Shown piece after piece: positions 48,219-57,630 of a DNA stretch of 64,000 nucleotides. The stretch's first letter is position 1, and each line of letters begins with the position of its first letter. This DNA comes from Verpa conica. Taxonomy: Eukaryota > Ascomycota > Pezizomycetes > Pezizales > Morchellaceae. Where the stretch lies: positions 620,001 through 684,000 of the forward strand of contig JAUFSD010000010.1 in the NCBI GenBank assembly GCA_033030425.1, given 5' to 3'. The notes under the pieces were generated by a model. It did not search any database. It was not told where the DNA came from and was given only the letters and a program-made list of their open reading frames with translations. Made by a program: the position numbers and the translations under genes.

Positions 48219-49862
48219 TCACCCCCACCTCGCTGGACCTTTACCTTGTAGCCGCTCTTTCAAGGTCCCGTAGCAATGCATGTGTTCCGCTGAAATATCC
48301 CGGTTCTCTACAAGCTCATCGGAAGCTTTAATACCTTGTATCGATTCTCCAGCTCCTTCTCCTTCGTCGCGTCCCAAAAGAGATTTATCTATAACATTTC
48401 TCCCATATACTGTATACCTACGCATAACCTTCGCAGGAATCCCGTGGCCGTGAGACTGGGATTTACGGGGGCAATTAGTAGATGCATCGCGAAAATGCAC
48501 GCGACTCGCAGGAATACGACATTCGCTGTCGTCTAGTCTGGTTTCTTCTGCGACAGTCGCGGAGGCTCTTCCACGTATCTTCGGGAACTTTGGTGACTCG
48601 AATGATGAAAAGGATTGAATAAAGCTGTCAAGTTTCAGAGAGGGTAAGGATGGGATCATTGGTAGCACTTTATTCGAGTTACTTCTAGCTTTATAGCTGG
48701 TGGAGTAGAAGAAGTCACGAACCTCCGTATCCGGAGGTTGTATGCCCATAGGATTACAGCGACCTGTATTCTCTTTAGTGTGAATATACTCGACCGAGGA
48801 TCCAGCATCACTGCTTGATGAGGAATAATATTCCTCTACTTTTTCTGGAACATAACTGGCATGATAAGGATATCTTGACTCGTCACTACTTCCTATGTCG
48901 GTGTTCAAAGAAGTAGTAATACTAGGGCTAAGCCCTGGGGAGCTTCCAATAGCGGTAGCTCTATCGATACCCCCAACTTTTTGGATAGCGGTATTTGATA
49001 TGGGACTATGTTTCCTACTCTCACCGGCAAATTGATCTTTGCGGCTTTTCCCGAATCTGTTGTTCCTGCCTTCGGATAGCGCATAGAGGTCGGAAACCCC
49101 CTTTGATCTCCTAACAATCTTGCTGCCCCCTGTCTCTTCTTCTTCATCATATCTACCTTTTTCTTTTAGTCTACGATTTTTCAATATACACCATACCTTG
49201 AAACATATCCAAAATATAGCCATAAACGCGATAGTCATAGAGATAATCAAAACCGCATTATAGCCGGCAGGCCACGGACTTGACAACACCTCAGATTTAG
49301 GGGAATCTGTAATTTCTACCCCATCCCTGGGAGAGCTTATGGTATTTGGCCCAGGTGTCGGTACGAGCCCCGTCGCATTAGAACTAGCTGCACTAGAGCT
49401 GGAAATATCAAACACTAGACCGGCACTAGTCGGCATTAGAGTTGAAATATAAACCGTACTTGGAGTTTCTTGATGCTGAGATAAAATACTGGACGCCCCC
49501 GTCTGTGTTGGTGCTAACGCTGACGCCCATGAATTAGAAGTAATAGTCCTTCTGGTTGGGTACGATGCTGATGGTGTCAATTTCGCTGATAGAGGCAAGG
49601 GGTATGTTATCTCTGCTATCTTAGGCCATGCTTGGATAGAACTGGGACTCAATTCCTCCCATTCAGTTGCCGGAATGTTTGTGATACTAGGAGTGTTGCT
49701 TCGTAGAGTATCTGAGGCTGTGATAATGATTTTCTCATTTGAATGCCACGATTTTTCAGTCACGATGGGTGTGATTACTTGTGTATTACTTGCGGCTGAG
49801 TCTATTATTGTTTGGAAGGTTTTTGTTCCAATGGCTGTGAGTTTTTCAGTCGAGTGGTCCAT
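48219..49862 (-). CDS. Ser/Thr-rich single-pass membrane protein
   Basis: Single exon, 547 residues. Residues 1-200 are Ser/Thr/Pro-rich (for example STVYISTLMPTSAG), the composition of an O-glycosylated stalk. No signal peptide is visible at the N-terminus (MDHSTEKLTAIG), so an upstream exon may be missing or the protein inserts by its internal helix. The membrane helix is at about 202-226 (YNAVLIISMTIAFMAIFWIC), followed by KNRRLKEKGRYDEEEETGG. The cytosolic tail is Ser-rich with an acidic and Ser-run region (EYYSSSSSDAGSS). The outline resembles fungal wall-stress sensors (Wsc/Mid2 type), but there is no WSC Cys domain, so that is only an analogy. Topology N-out is inferred from flanking charges. 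Confidence 0.65.
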   Translation of the reverse strand: MDHSTEKLTAIGTKTFQTIIDSAASNTQVITPIVTEKSWHSNEKIIITASDTLRSNTPSITNIPATEWEELSPSSIQAWPKIAEITYPLPLSAKLTPSASYPTRRTITSNSWASALAPTQTGASSILSQHQETPSTVYISTLMPTSAGLVFDISSSSAASSNATGLVPTPGPNTISSPRDGVEITDSPKSEVLSSPWPAGYNAVLIISMTIAFMAIFWICFKVWCILKNRRLKEKGRYDEEEETGGSKIVRRSKGVSDLYALSEGRNNRFGKSRKDQFAGESRKHSPISNTAIQKVGGIDRATAIGSSPGLSPSITTSLNTDIGSSDESRYPYHASYVPEKVEEYYSSSSSDAGSSVEYIHTKENTGRCNPMGIQPPDTEVRDFFYSTSYKARSNSNKVLPMIPSLPSLKLDSFIQSFSSFESPKFPKIRGRASATVAEETRLDDSECRIPASRVHFRDASTNCPRKSQSHGHGIPAKVMRRYTVYGRNVIDKSLLGRDEGEGAGESIQGIKASDELVENRDISAEHMHCYGTLKERLQGKGPARWG

Positions 49863-51234
49863 ATTCTTTCGGTATTGTGGTTTAAAAAAAATAAGAAAAC
49901 GACGAGAAGTGAGTGAGAAGGTTTGAGGCAGCTGTAGAAAGCACTGAAAGGTACAGCCTGCTAATCCTTTGGAAGGCGATTAACTATTCATATATGCGAG
50001 TTTAAAATATAGACTTAATATATAGATAATAGAATATAGAGAATGGTTATATGTAACTTTCTATTGAGTTTTATTAGGCTAGTTAGTACCCAACATAACA
50101 GAACCATATGAAGAGTACTTCTGAATAAATCCCTTCCTAATAGAAGGGATATTTGACGCTTGATAGAATGTGTGTAGATTTATACAAATGGCATTGTACC
50201 GCCATTAATTGTTAGCTGTAGCACGACTCTAGAATCACCGATTGCACCTTCTATGGCATCAACAATAAGTACAAATTCTAAGGTCCGAAAAATATCCTAC
50301 ATCTCCCGTTGAGAATCTTATCTTCGTTGTCATAAGATCTACCTTAGTTACGAGAACACGTGATAAAAATCACCAAGTGATGTAGGGGCAATAATACCCG
50401 CCCACAACCATGAGCCTCACTCTAATACAATATTTCCCCCCATTATATCTAAGAGTAACTATATCAAAGTAAATTATATGAAATTCAGATTCTTTCATAC
50501 CCCTCTGTACCTAAAATCCACCCAGGAAGGTACTAACCTCCCTCAAATCTATTCTTAGCGCGCACTCTTGCACTACATCCTACTACTTTCATAGGACTAG
50601 GATAACAATGTGTAATTATCTATCTAGAATTTTATAAAAAAACATGATCCGCATAATCTGTGAGCATGAGTATTTTTACCCAGGCGGTAGGATGGTTTTC
50701 CTGCTTGGAATAGATATTCCATTGTACCCTACTCTCCTTCTTTCTGTATATTTTCGGTAGAAACCGAGAAGAGACGCACTAGACTATATTTGGAAAGTAT
50801 TCTACCTAAGGTCACCCCATTAGGTTAGAATACTTTTGTAAGAATATTCTCCCCAACTTTCGATCCCGACCGTATTCTTATAGAGAGCTTCTACTGTATT
50901 TCTTTTCTTATGCTATGTTCACCTGCACTAGTGAAAGGAAACCCAAAAAACTTTCATTACAATTCATTCCCAATTACCACACAACTTCCCTTCACACCAT
51001 GACACTCTTAGATAAAGTACAAATTTCTTAGCAATAAATGAAGGTAAGTACAAACGTCATTTACCGAAGAAATACTTTCCCTTTGGAGAGATTTATAGCC
51101 AACTGAGTGAAATTAACAAATACCAAAGAAAAAATTGGGTTGAGAAAGGTGACGCCTATAAATACCAAGTAGTAGGACGTGGCTAGAAAAGAAATTACGA
51201 GTCAGCACTAAGCACCAACAGATGATAGCTGTCT
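49863..51234. other. Intergenic region
   Basis: About 1.37 kb, AT-rich, no gene supported. It begins with the upstream region of the membrane-protein gene at 48219-49862. Confidence 0.5.
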
Positions 51235-53420
51235 TCAGCATCCAGCTACACCACCCACTATACTCAACCTAGCCAGCAGATCCTGGCCCTTTGGGGTCTC
51301 CATTAACTCCAAATCATCCTCAAGGTTCTCAGTAGATCTCACCTTCCGCATCGACTCGGGCCTCTTAGTTTTTCTAACCGACCCATTTATATCCGTAGCC
51401 TCCAATTCTTTTACCAGTCTATTCAATGTTTCAAACTCCAGGACTCTAGGTCCTAGTTGAGTCGTCAAATACCCTGGGTGCCTATCATAAAATGGTGCTA
51501 TTCCCATTTCTTTAAGTGTATAGTTCCCCTCCTTCATATCTATTATCGGAACAAGTCTGATGTTTGCATACTCTTGTTCAAACCCCTCAAAGAAAATGCC
51601 GACTTTATCTATCATAAGCGTGGCCTTCAGGATTTGTACAACTGTATGGGCAGCTATCATAATATCTAAATATTCGAGAACCTCCATTGAGAAGATGTCT
51701 CCCTCAGTACGCGTTCTTGAGACTAGAACTGTTGTACCAATGCTGCTCCCACAAGGATCCAGGAAGGCAACATGGTCTTCGTCTTCCCAGATTCTATGAT
51801 GCGGGACTTGTCCACGAATAATCTGCGCGTAGTAGCTTGTGTCGGTGTCTTTGCCCTTGAAATCATTATTCAAGCAACTAAACTCAACCATCGGATACTT
51901 AATAGCAATGCGCTTGCGAATCATTCCTGGTAGTGTGAAGTCTAATTCAGGCCCTTTCCTCGAGGTGAGATATCCCAAGAAGGAAAAATTTGCCACAGGT
52001 TCGTATGATTCAGATACCCAAGTCGAATCCCGGGCATGGAAAGGGAGGATTGAGATAGACCCGCTTCCATCACTAGCCAATCCGATATAAGTGACCTCTA
52101 GTGCAGTAGAGAGACTCTTGGCAATACCCCAAACTGTTTCCATGACGAACAAGAACTCAGAAAGCCTAAGGTCAGCAATTCTATCGCAGCCATGGAGGGT
52201 AGCGATTGTATGTCCAGTGCAAACAGGATAGCGGGTGAGACCAGCTGTAACATATTCATCACGTTTGAAGATATGGCTAGGAATAACTGGTATCGAGTTT
52301 CCATATATCCGAACCTCGCTAGGAGCGAAAGATGAACAGGTTGCAGCGAGGAGAATACGTCCACTTGTTTGAATCGACATCTGTCCAGTACAATCCACGG
52401 CAATTATTGAAGATGGCTGGCAGTCATGCTGGGCCATTATAAGAAGAGATTGGGTTACTGATTCTTCGATCGAGCAATACTCATTCGATGCACACACTTT
52501 ACTAGCGATACCGTGGCTGAGGAGTTCATCTACTGCCCCATTGCTATAACAGGTATTAGCAAGAGACCCTATTTTATAGAGAGGGTAGAAATAAAAACCA
52601 ACCAAACAACCGCAGAACCCCCATCAACCATCAGCCCTACAAGAATCTCAGATGAATCACCCAGCTTCTCCTTCCCCTTATTATTCATCCTCCCAGTCGA
52701 CACACCTGCCGCCAGTTGTCCAAATGAATCCATCACAACAACACCAACCCCCTCGAAGAACTCCGGACGCTCACAAGAAGCACGAGACTGAATACTAGTA
52801 CAGCTCTGCCAGTTCCCCTCGATATCTGAAGCATCAAAGTAGTTATTCCCTACCTTCTCGCATCCAGACTCTGAAGCAAACTCATCTCCAGTACTCCCAG
52901 TGAGTAATCCATAACTATTTGACTCCAACATGGCCCTTGCAGCTTTGATGGGGTTCTTCGTCTCCTTAAGACCAACAACGCCACCATATCTAACAGCATC
53001 CCCTTTCTTAATATGTGTCCCACCCATGATAGCGGCATCACACTAAAAACACAGCAGCCCTTAGTAGCTTCCTAAACCTCGCGTTGATAGGGTAGAGCAA
53101 CTCACTTGATGAACACCATCCTCATCAGCAGATGACCCTCTCCCAGCATTGAAAAAATGGAGATCCTCCAAAGCCATAATAGTATTCTGTACAACATCAA
53201 GGCAGCTATACCCCTCTGCCAGGTCCCATCCAGCCAGGCGAGCGATATCGTCAAGTTTTCCAAGAACTTCTTTCTGTACCTGCTCGGTGGGGGTCCAGGA
53301 GTCTGTCATGCCAGCGGAAATAGCAACTGAAAAAACAGGATACCCACCTGCTCCAAGCGTTGAAAATACTGGAGAGAGATGTTCCCTTCGCTTGATCTCT
53401 GATATATCTATCTCAGACAT
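51235..53420 (-). CDS. Asparaginase-2-like protein fused to two HIT-like domains
   Basis: Exons (minus strand) 53420-53106, 53042-52619 and 52568-51235, 690 residues. Intron 1 has donor GTGAGT and is phase 0; intron 2 is 50 nt with a weak GTTCTG donor, chosen because it restores the family alignment. The first ATG with good context is at 53420 (MSEIDISEIKRREH). Residues 1 to about 330 follow the Ntn-hydrolase asparaginase/isoaspartyl peptidase fold: NAGRGSS, CDAAIMGG, STGRMNNK, LGDSSEILVGL. The family nucleophile is the Thr in DTVGA; here the block reads EGVGV (Gly203), and the Arg before GD is Lys. Residues about 355-425 resemble a HIT domain (GHTIATLHGCDRIADL), and about 490-590 a second (ARIIRG-like YYAQIIRGQVPHHRIWED to FFEGFEQEYANIRLVPI), where the HxHxH of active HIT enzymes is not kept. 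It is likely catalytically dead or repurposed. Confidence 0.8.
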
Positions 53421-55000
53421 TATCGCGGTAGATGGTTGACTGGTGGGTTTGGGTAAAAAATAGACTATGGAGTTGCAGGTATAAAATGATGTAGGTGGGA
53501 GGGGGTAAAAGGTAGGATAATTAAAATAAGTGTGTATAGATGGTTGTGAAGATAGGGGCGTGAAGGTAGGCTCGTGTTGTTTATGTAGCATATGTACATG
53601 TATCTGGTAAGGTTTTGGCTACATACCACGAATCCTATTTGCATACTGTCCCACAGAATTTACTACCCCCCGCACCTAGGTAAGTCCTTCATGGAGTTTA
53701 TTATACTTTTTATATTATGTTAAGCGTCTTCATTACATTCCTCCTTAATTAAATCCCACACTCCTTCACAATCCATCACTCGTAAAAACTAGGCGATAAT
53801 AACATCTAGTCATACATACATGTATAAGCATGACATAGATTCACAGATAAGAGTAAGAGACCCAATCCAAATAAAAAACACATATCAGCAGATCTCACCA
53901 TAAACTTAAAAACAATAAATATATAAGAAAGATAAAAAGGGTCTTGCATGGTTCAAACGACAAAAACAATATTACATGCCCATCTGAAGGAGCTCTCAGT
54001 GTAATGAGCCCGGCACACTAATAATTCGACCGTCGACTCCTCTGTGCTACTTAATCTCCAAGCCCCGTCCCACTTTAACAATCACGTGCTTAACTATAAT
54101 ACACGTTTAATTAATTAACCGTATTATACAGATATTTCTTTGTCCCCAATACAAGAGCACAGAAGCCCCTAGTAGAACCATTTACCACGAAGCCAGGTGG
54201 TGCTGGTGGAGGTGACGGAATAGCTCTATGATTCAGTATTAATATTCTCCAACTATATACATACCAAAGAAAAAATAACCAGACATTTAAATAAATAAAA
54301 AAAAGGTTTTTAAAAAAAAGTGTCTCCCAGGGGCTGAACCGCGGACCGTTTCTCACTTGTCCCAGAATAAGTGCGACTAGGCTTCCCAGTATACCGGTAG
54401 GCCATCTTCACCTGAAAGATTCAGTAGCTTTAGTACCTTTGAGGTGTGTGTTAATGGGAGGGGGGCTCTTGGGCTTTCTTCGGGTTTTTCCTTTCACAAT
54501 ATGATACAATGCAACTGACCCAAACACGTAGCTAAATAGATTGCTAGGTACCACCAGAGAGGGGTATAGGCATAGCTTGATGGAAGTGTCTGAATCTGAT
54601 TATTTATGTAAGGTATCAGTAAATGAAAGATGCCATGCTTAAGACACCCTCTAGGTACCTACCCTATTGAGTACTCGATATATGGCTAGACATATATCAC
54701 ATTAATCTCCTCATTCGTGTTTAATTATCTTTCGTTGCCATGTTATTATGCAAATTTACAGGTATTTATAATCAATTCATTCATTCATTAGGTGAATCTA
54801 TCAGACTGTCAATCCAGCACACAAGTTTCAACGAACCGATTCCTCCAAGTACTTTGCTCATACAAAAGATAATCATGACGGCTAAAAATTTCAAAAAACA
54901 TAAGGCTCAGCTACGGTCTAAACCAAGGTCGCAAAAGTAAAAGACGTAAACATGATTCGCAATTCCAAACACCTCACAAAAGGAACTCTGACTTCTACAC
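53421..55000. other. Intergenic region with a tRNA-like element
   Basis: About 1.6 kb between the asparaginase/HIT gene and macro-SirTM. Upstream of 53420 the frame stays open to 53591, but the extra residues look like leader sequence. The only element of note is the tRNA-like sequence at 54320-54412. The 66-codon frame at 54740-54940 is unsupported. Confidence 0.45.
54320..54412 (-). tRNA. tRNA-like sequence, probably degenerate
   Basis: Read on the minus strand, GATGGCCTACCGGTATAC resembles the start of a class II tRNA (T8, A14 and G18-G19 in place). GGTCCGCGGTTCAGCCCC resembles a variable-end plus T-arm with a B-box-like GGTTCAGCCCC. A run of eight T follows at once (54319-54312), as for a Pol III terminator. 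Against a working tRNA: only about three of seven acceptor pairs form, the T-stem has two mismatches, the R57-A58 positions are swapped, and no seven-base anticodon loop can be drawn. A tRNA pseudogene or tRNA-derived element is more likely than a functional gene. Confidence 0.3.
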
Positions 55001-57124
55001 TCATGCAATTCCCAACCCTTCTAGTAAGTTCCCAATAATAACTCCCGCATCCCCCTCTATCCCTACTGCCTTCCCCTCTCCCTCCAATACCCACTCAACA
55101 CCCTCGCTACCCCCCAACCCTACCCTCACTAATTTCACCGCTCCCGCTCCAAGATTTACCAGTCTTTCATTTTCCCATCTTATCACGCCTGGAGTATTAA
55201 ACCCTGCTCCCAGCTCCAGTATCACCAACTTCACCTCCTCTTCCGCATCACCTTTTCCTGGCCCCGTTACCGTACGTCGCAGAAACTCTCGATATCCCTT
55301 ATTTGTAGCTGCAAAGGGTGTTTCAATAAAGTAGTCTCCACCCCTCACACACATAAACATATCCGCTCCGCAATATTTACATATCGGTATCGCCTTCTCC
55401 CACCCATCAATATCCTCACGTATAATACACTCCTCTTTATCGAGGTACGGTAGAGCAGCGTCTATGAATGGCTGCACCGGCCAATACGCATCGGGACGAC
55501 ACTTTGCCAGGCATTGCAACAAGTTATACGTTCCCTGAGGTGTAGCAATACGATCCGGATCGAAGCCGTTGCGAAAGAATAGGCCATCCGCGTTGGAGGT
55601 GCGAATAAAATATTCTCCCCTCGTCATGTCCCCCTCCGGGTAGAAGTGTGTTAGAATCTTATGTAGCTTGGTATAGACACTGTTTTCCACCCCACATGGA
55701 GGAACCCACCCCCGCACAAAGGGAATATGCGAGAAAAAGTATCCCCACTTGGCACTACGACTAGTCCAGCCATCGTAGCCAATAAAATTATAGAAGCAGG
55801 TGAATCCACGCTTCCACATGCCGGGAAAATGAGTACGAAAGAGGTCGTGGGAGGTATAGTCTAGTCCGTCACTTGCTGACAAGCCGGCACCCCCAGTGAT
55901 GAGAATGTTTGGTGATTTCTTGAGCCATTGTGCAACAAGCGCGACTGAATCTAAAACAGGAGAGGCAGTAGGACGAACTGTGAGGAGTAAAGGAGTGAGA
56001 GAAGGAGTATTCAAGACTGAGTTGAGTTTATCTATATAGATAGTGAAATCGGATGCGGTGAAAACATTGAAGATAACGCGGTCGATAGTGGTTTCAGGGT
56101 TAGCAGTGAGGTATGATAGCACGGTATCAACAGCGACATGCACGGCCTGATCGGCAGGATATCCAAACAACCCTGTACTGACGCAGCAGAAAGCCACCGT
56201 CTTCTCCTCCCCTTCACTCACTTCGAGTCCCTCAACAGCTTCAAGACAGCTTTTGTAACATCCCTCTAAGTCTGTCTGCTCCCAATCCATTATTCTTGTG
56301 GGTGATCGCTTCGGTATTTCCGGTCCTACCGTGTGCAGCACATATTTCGCTGGAAGTAGATACCCTCTCGTCACCTTAACAGTTCCATTCGGCTCCGGGC
56401 ACCCCTGTGCATCCATAATCTTCTTACAATCTTCTCGTAGCCTTGGGCCAGCAGCAAAGTGAATTACATTATCAATACATATATGGCCGGCTGTGAAGCA
56501 TCCTAGCATACGTTCGTTCGCAGCGTTCATGATTGCCGTGACGCCTGAAAGCGAGGTTATATCACCACGCCATAGCGAGACCTTCTTCAGCAGTGGGTTG
56601 GCATCTGGAACAAGTTGTTGAATGGATGGGATTGAGGAGACGGCCGTAAGCGCTTTCTTCCCGTTGATGTACGCGAGAGCGGTGTCAATATCGGCTCCTA
56701 CCGCCTCTGGCAGCGGGGTGATTGGCTCGCGGACTGTAAGGAGCTGTCTTAGAGCCTTGGTTTTCTGGTGTACTTCTAGAGATAGCACGGCATCTACACG
56801 ATCATTTCCATGGTACTCGTGGGTGTGACCGTGGGAGCCGCATGTCGCAAGATGGCGGTTCTCGCGCCAGAGATAGGAAAGAGCTGAATCCAGAGCTTCT
56901 GCAGCATCATCACCGGATGGAGCTGGAGGGGCTTTAAATGGTGTGGTAAGCGAGATGAGAGGACTGTACTCGGTGAGGGGGAGGATTCCGGGCATTGTAG
57001 TGGTGGTGATTGTGGTGATTGTTGGCTCAGTGGTGGGGTAGTGGGTTGCTTTAGGTACCGAAGCTCTGGCTTGGCGAACCAGCCAGACACCGAGTGAGAT
57101 TCCGTGCTGCTTATCACTGCTCAT
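55001..57124 (-). CDS. Macrodomain-class M sirtuin (SirTM) fusion
   Basis: Single exon; the frame opens at 57178, but the ATG at 57124 (TTACCATGAG) has better context, and a third at 56995 is possible. Numbers below count from 57178. The macrodomain (about 197-385) has the ADP-ribose motif NAANE (218-222), the zinc-type GCFTAGHICIDNVIH (C227, H232, C234 as likely ligands) and STGLFGYP. The sirtuin part (about 410-680) has GGAGLSASDGLDY, then TSNADGLFFRNGFD and PQG, where classical sirtuins have TQNID and HG. It also has a CKYCGADMFMC zinc-type stretch. The Gln in place of the catalytic His is what I recall for SirTM enzymes, which ADP-ribosylate proteins. Bacterial SirTM sits in an operon with a matching macrodomain hydrolase; here both are one protein. 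Residues 19-61 are Arg/Thr-rich and could be a mitochondrial leader (inference). No lipoate ligase or GcvH-like partner is present in the window. Confidence 0.9.
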   Translation of the reverse strand: MSSDKQHGISLGVWLVRQARASVPKATHYPTTEPTITTITTTTMPGILPLTEYSPLISLTTPFKAPPAPSGDDAAEALDSALSYLWRENRHLATCGSHGHTHEYHGNDRVDAVLSLEVHQKTKALRQLLTVREPITPLPEAVGADIDTALAYINGKKALTAVSSIPSIQQLVPDANPLLKKVSLWRGDITSLSGVTAIMNAANERMLGCFTAGHICIDNVIHFAAGPRLREDCKKIMDAQGCPEPNGTVKVTRGYLLPAKYVLHTVGPEIPKRSPTRIMDWEQTDLEGCYKSCLEAVEGLEVSEGEEKTVAFCCVSTGLFGYPADQAVHVAVDTVLSYLTANPETTIDRVIFNVFTASDFTIYIDKLNSVLNTPSLTPLLLTVRPTASPVLDSVALVAQWLKKSPNILITGGAGLSASDGLDYTSHDLFRTHFPGMWKRGFTCFYNFIGYDGWTSRSAKWGYFFSHIPFVRGWVPPCGVENSVYTKLHKILTHFYPEGDMTRGEYFIRTSNADGLFFRNGFDPDRIATPQGTYNLLQCLAKCRPDAYWPVQPFIDAALPYLDKEECIIREDIDGWEKAIPICKYCGADMFMCVRGGDYFIETPFAATNKGYREFLRRTVTGPGKGDAEEEVKLVILELGAGFNTPGVIRWENERLVNLGAGAVKLVRVGLGGSEGVEWVLEGEGKAVGIEGDAGVIIGNLLEGLGIA

Positions 57125-57630
57125 GGTAAGATAAGACAGAGGGCAACCAATTACACTGTGGTGGGTACATGTAATCATGCGGGGGTCCAGGCACCAAACC
57201 CATGAGTTGCCTTTAGACCCTCCTCAAAGCCTAGAAGTTTACCCTGGATATGGTTCTCTAAAAGAGACCAGGAGAAAGTCTAGAACCATTGGGAAGTTCA
57301 CTTTACTGAAGACAGACTTCTAGACACTAGGTTGAATATATGGAGGACCTTTGCGCTCCTGGGGCGTATGAAACCCCCAAATCTACATTTACTGTACCAT
57401 CACAGACCTAACAATGTCACACAGCCCCCCAAGCTCACAAACCTAATTCTTGCTACACGAAAATATCAGGGGAACTGTTGTTGAAAATAAACCCAGAAAC
57501 ATACGTATCGCCGGTATGTTTGACCCAAACCCATGGGCCTGCATAGACGCAATATAACAGACTCTACTATAAACAATAAAACGATTCATTGCTTTTCATC
57601 ATATGAGATCCCAATCTACTCTACAAAAAA
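57125..57630. other. Spacer between macro-SirTM and UBP12
   Basis: About 0.5 kb holding the macro-SirTM upstream region and the UBP12 3' flank. No gene is seen. If translation of macro-SirTM starts at the in-frame ATG at 57178 the spacer is slightly shorter. Confidence 0.45.

Noticed and set aside
48219..49862. Assignment to the Wsc/Mid2 stress sensors
   Set aside because: Only composition and topology agree; no WSC Cys domain and no signal peptide are visible.
57125..57178. Start of macro-SirTM at 57178
   Set aside because: Possible, but the ATG at 57124 has a better context; kept as an alternative in the entry.
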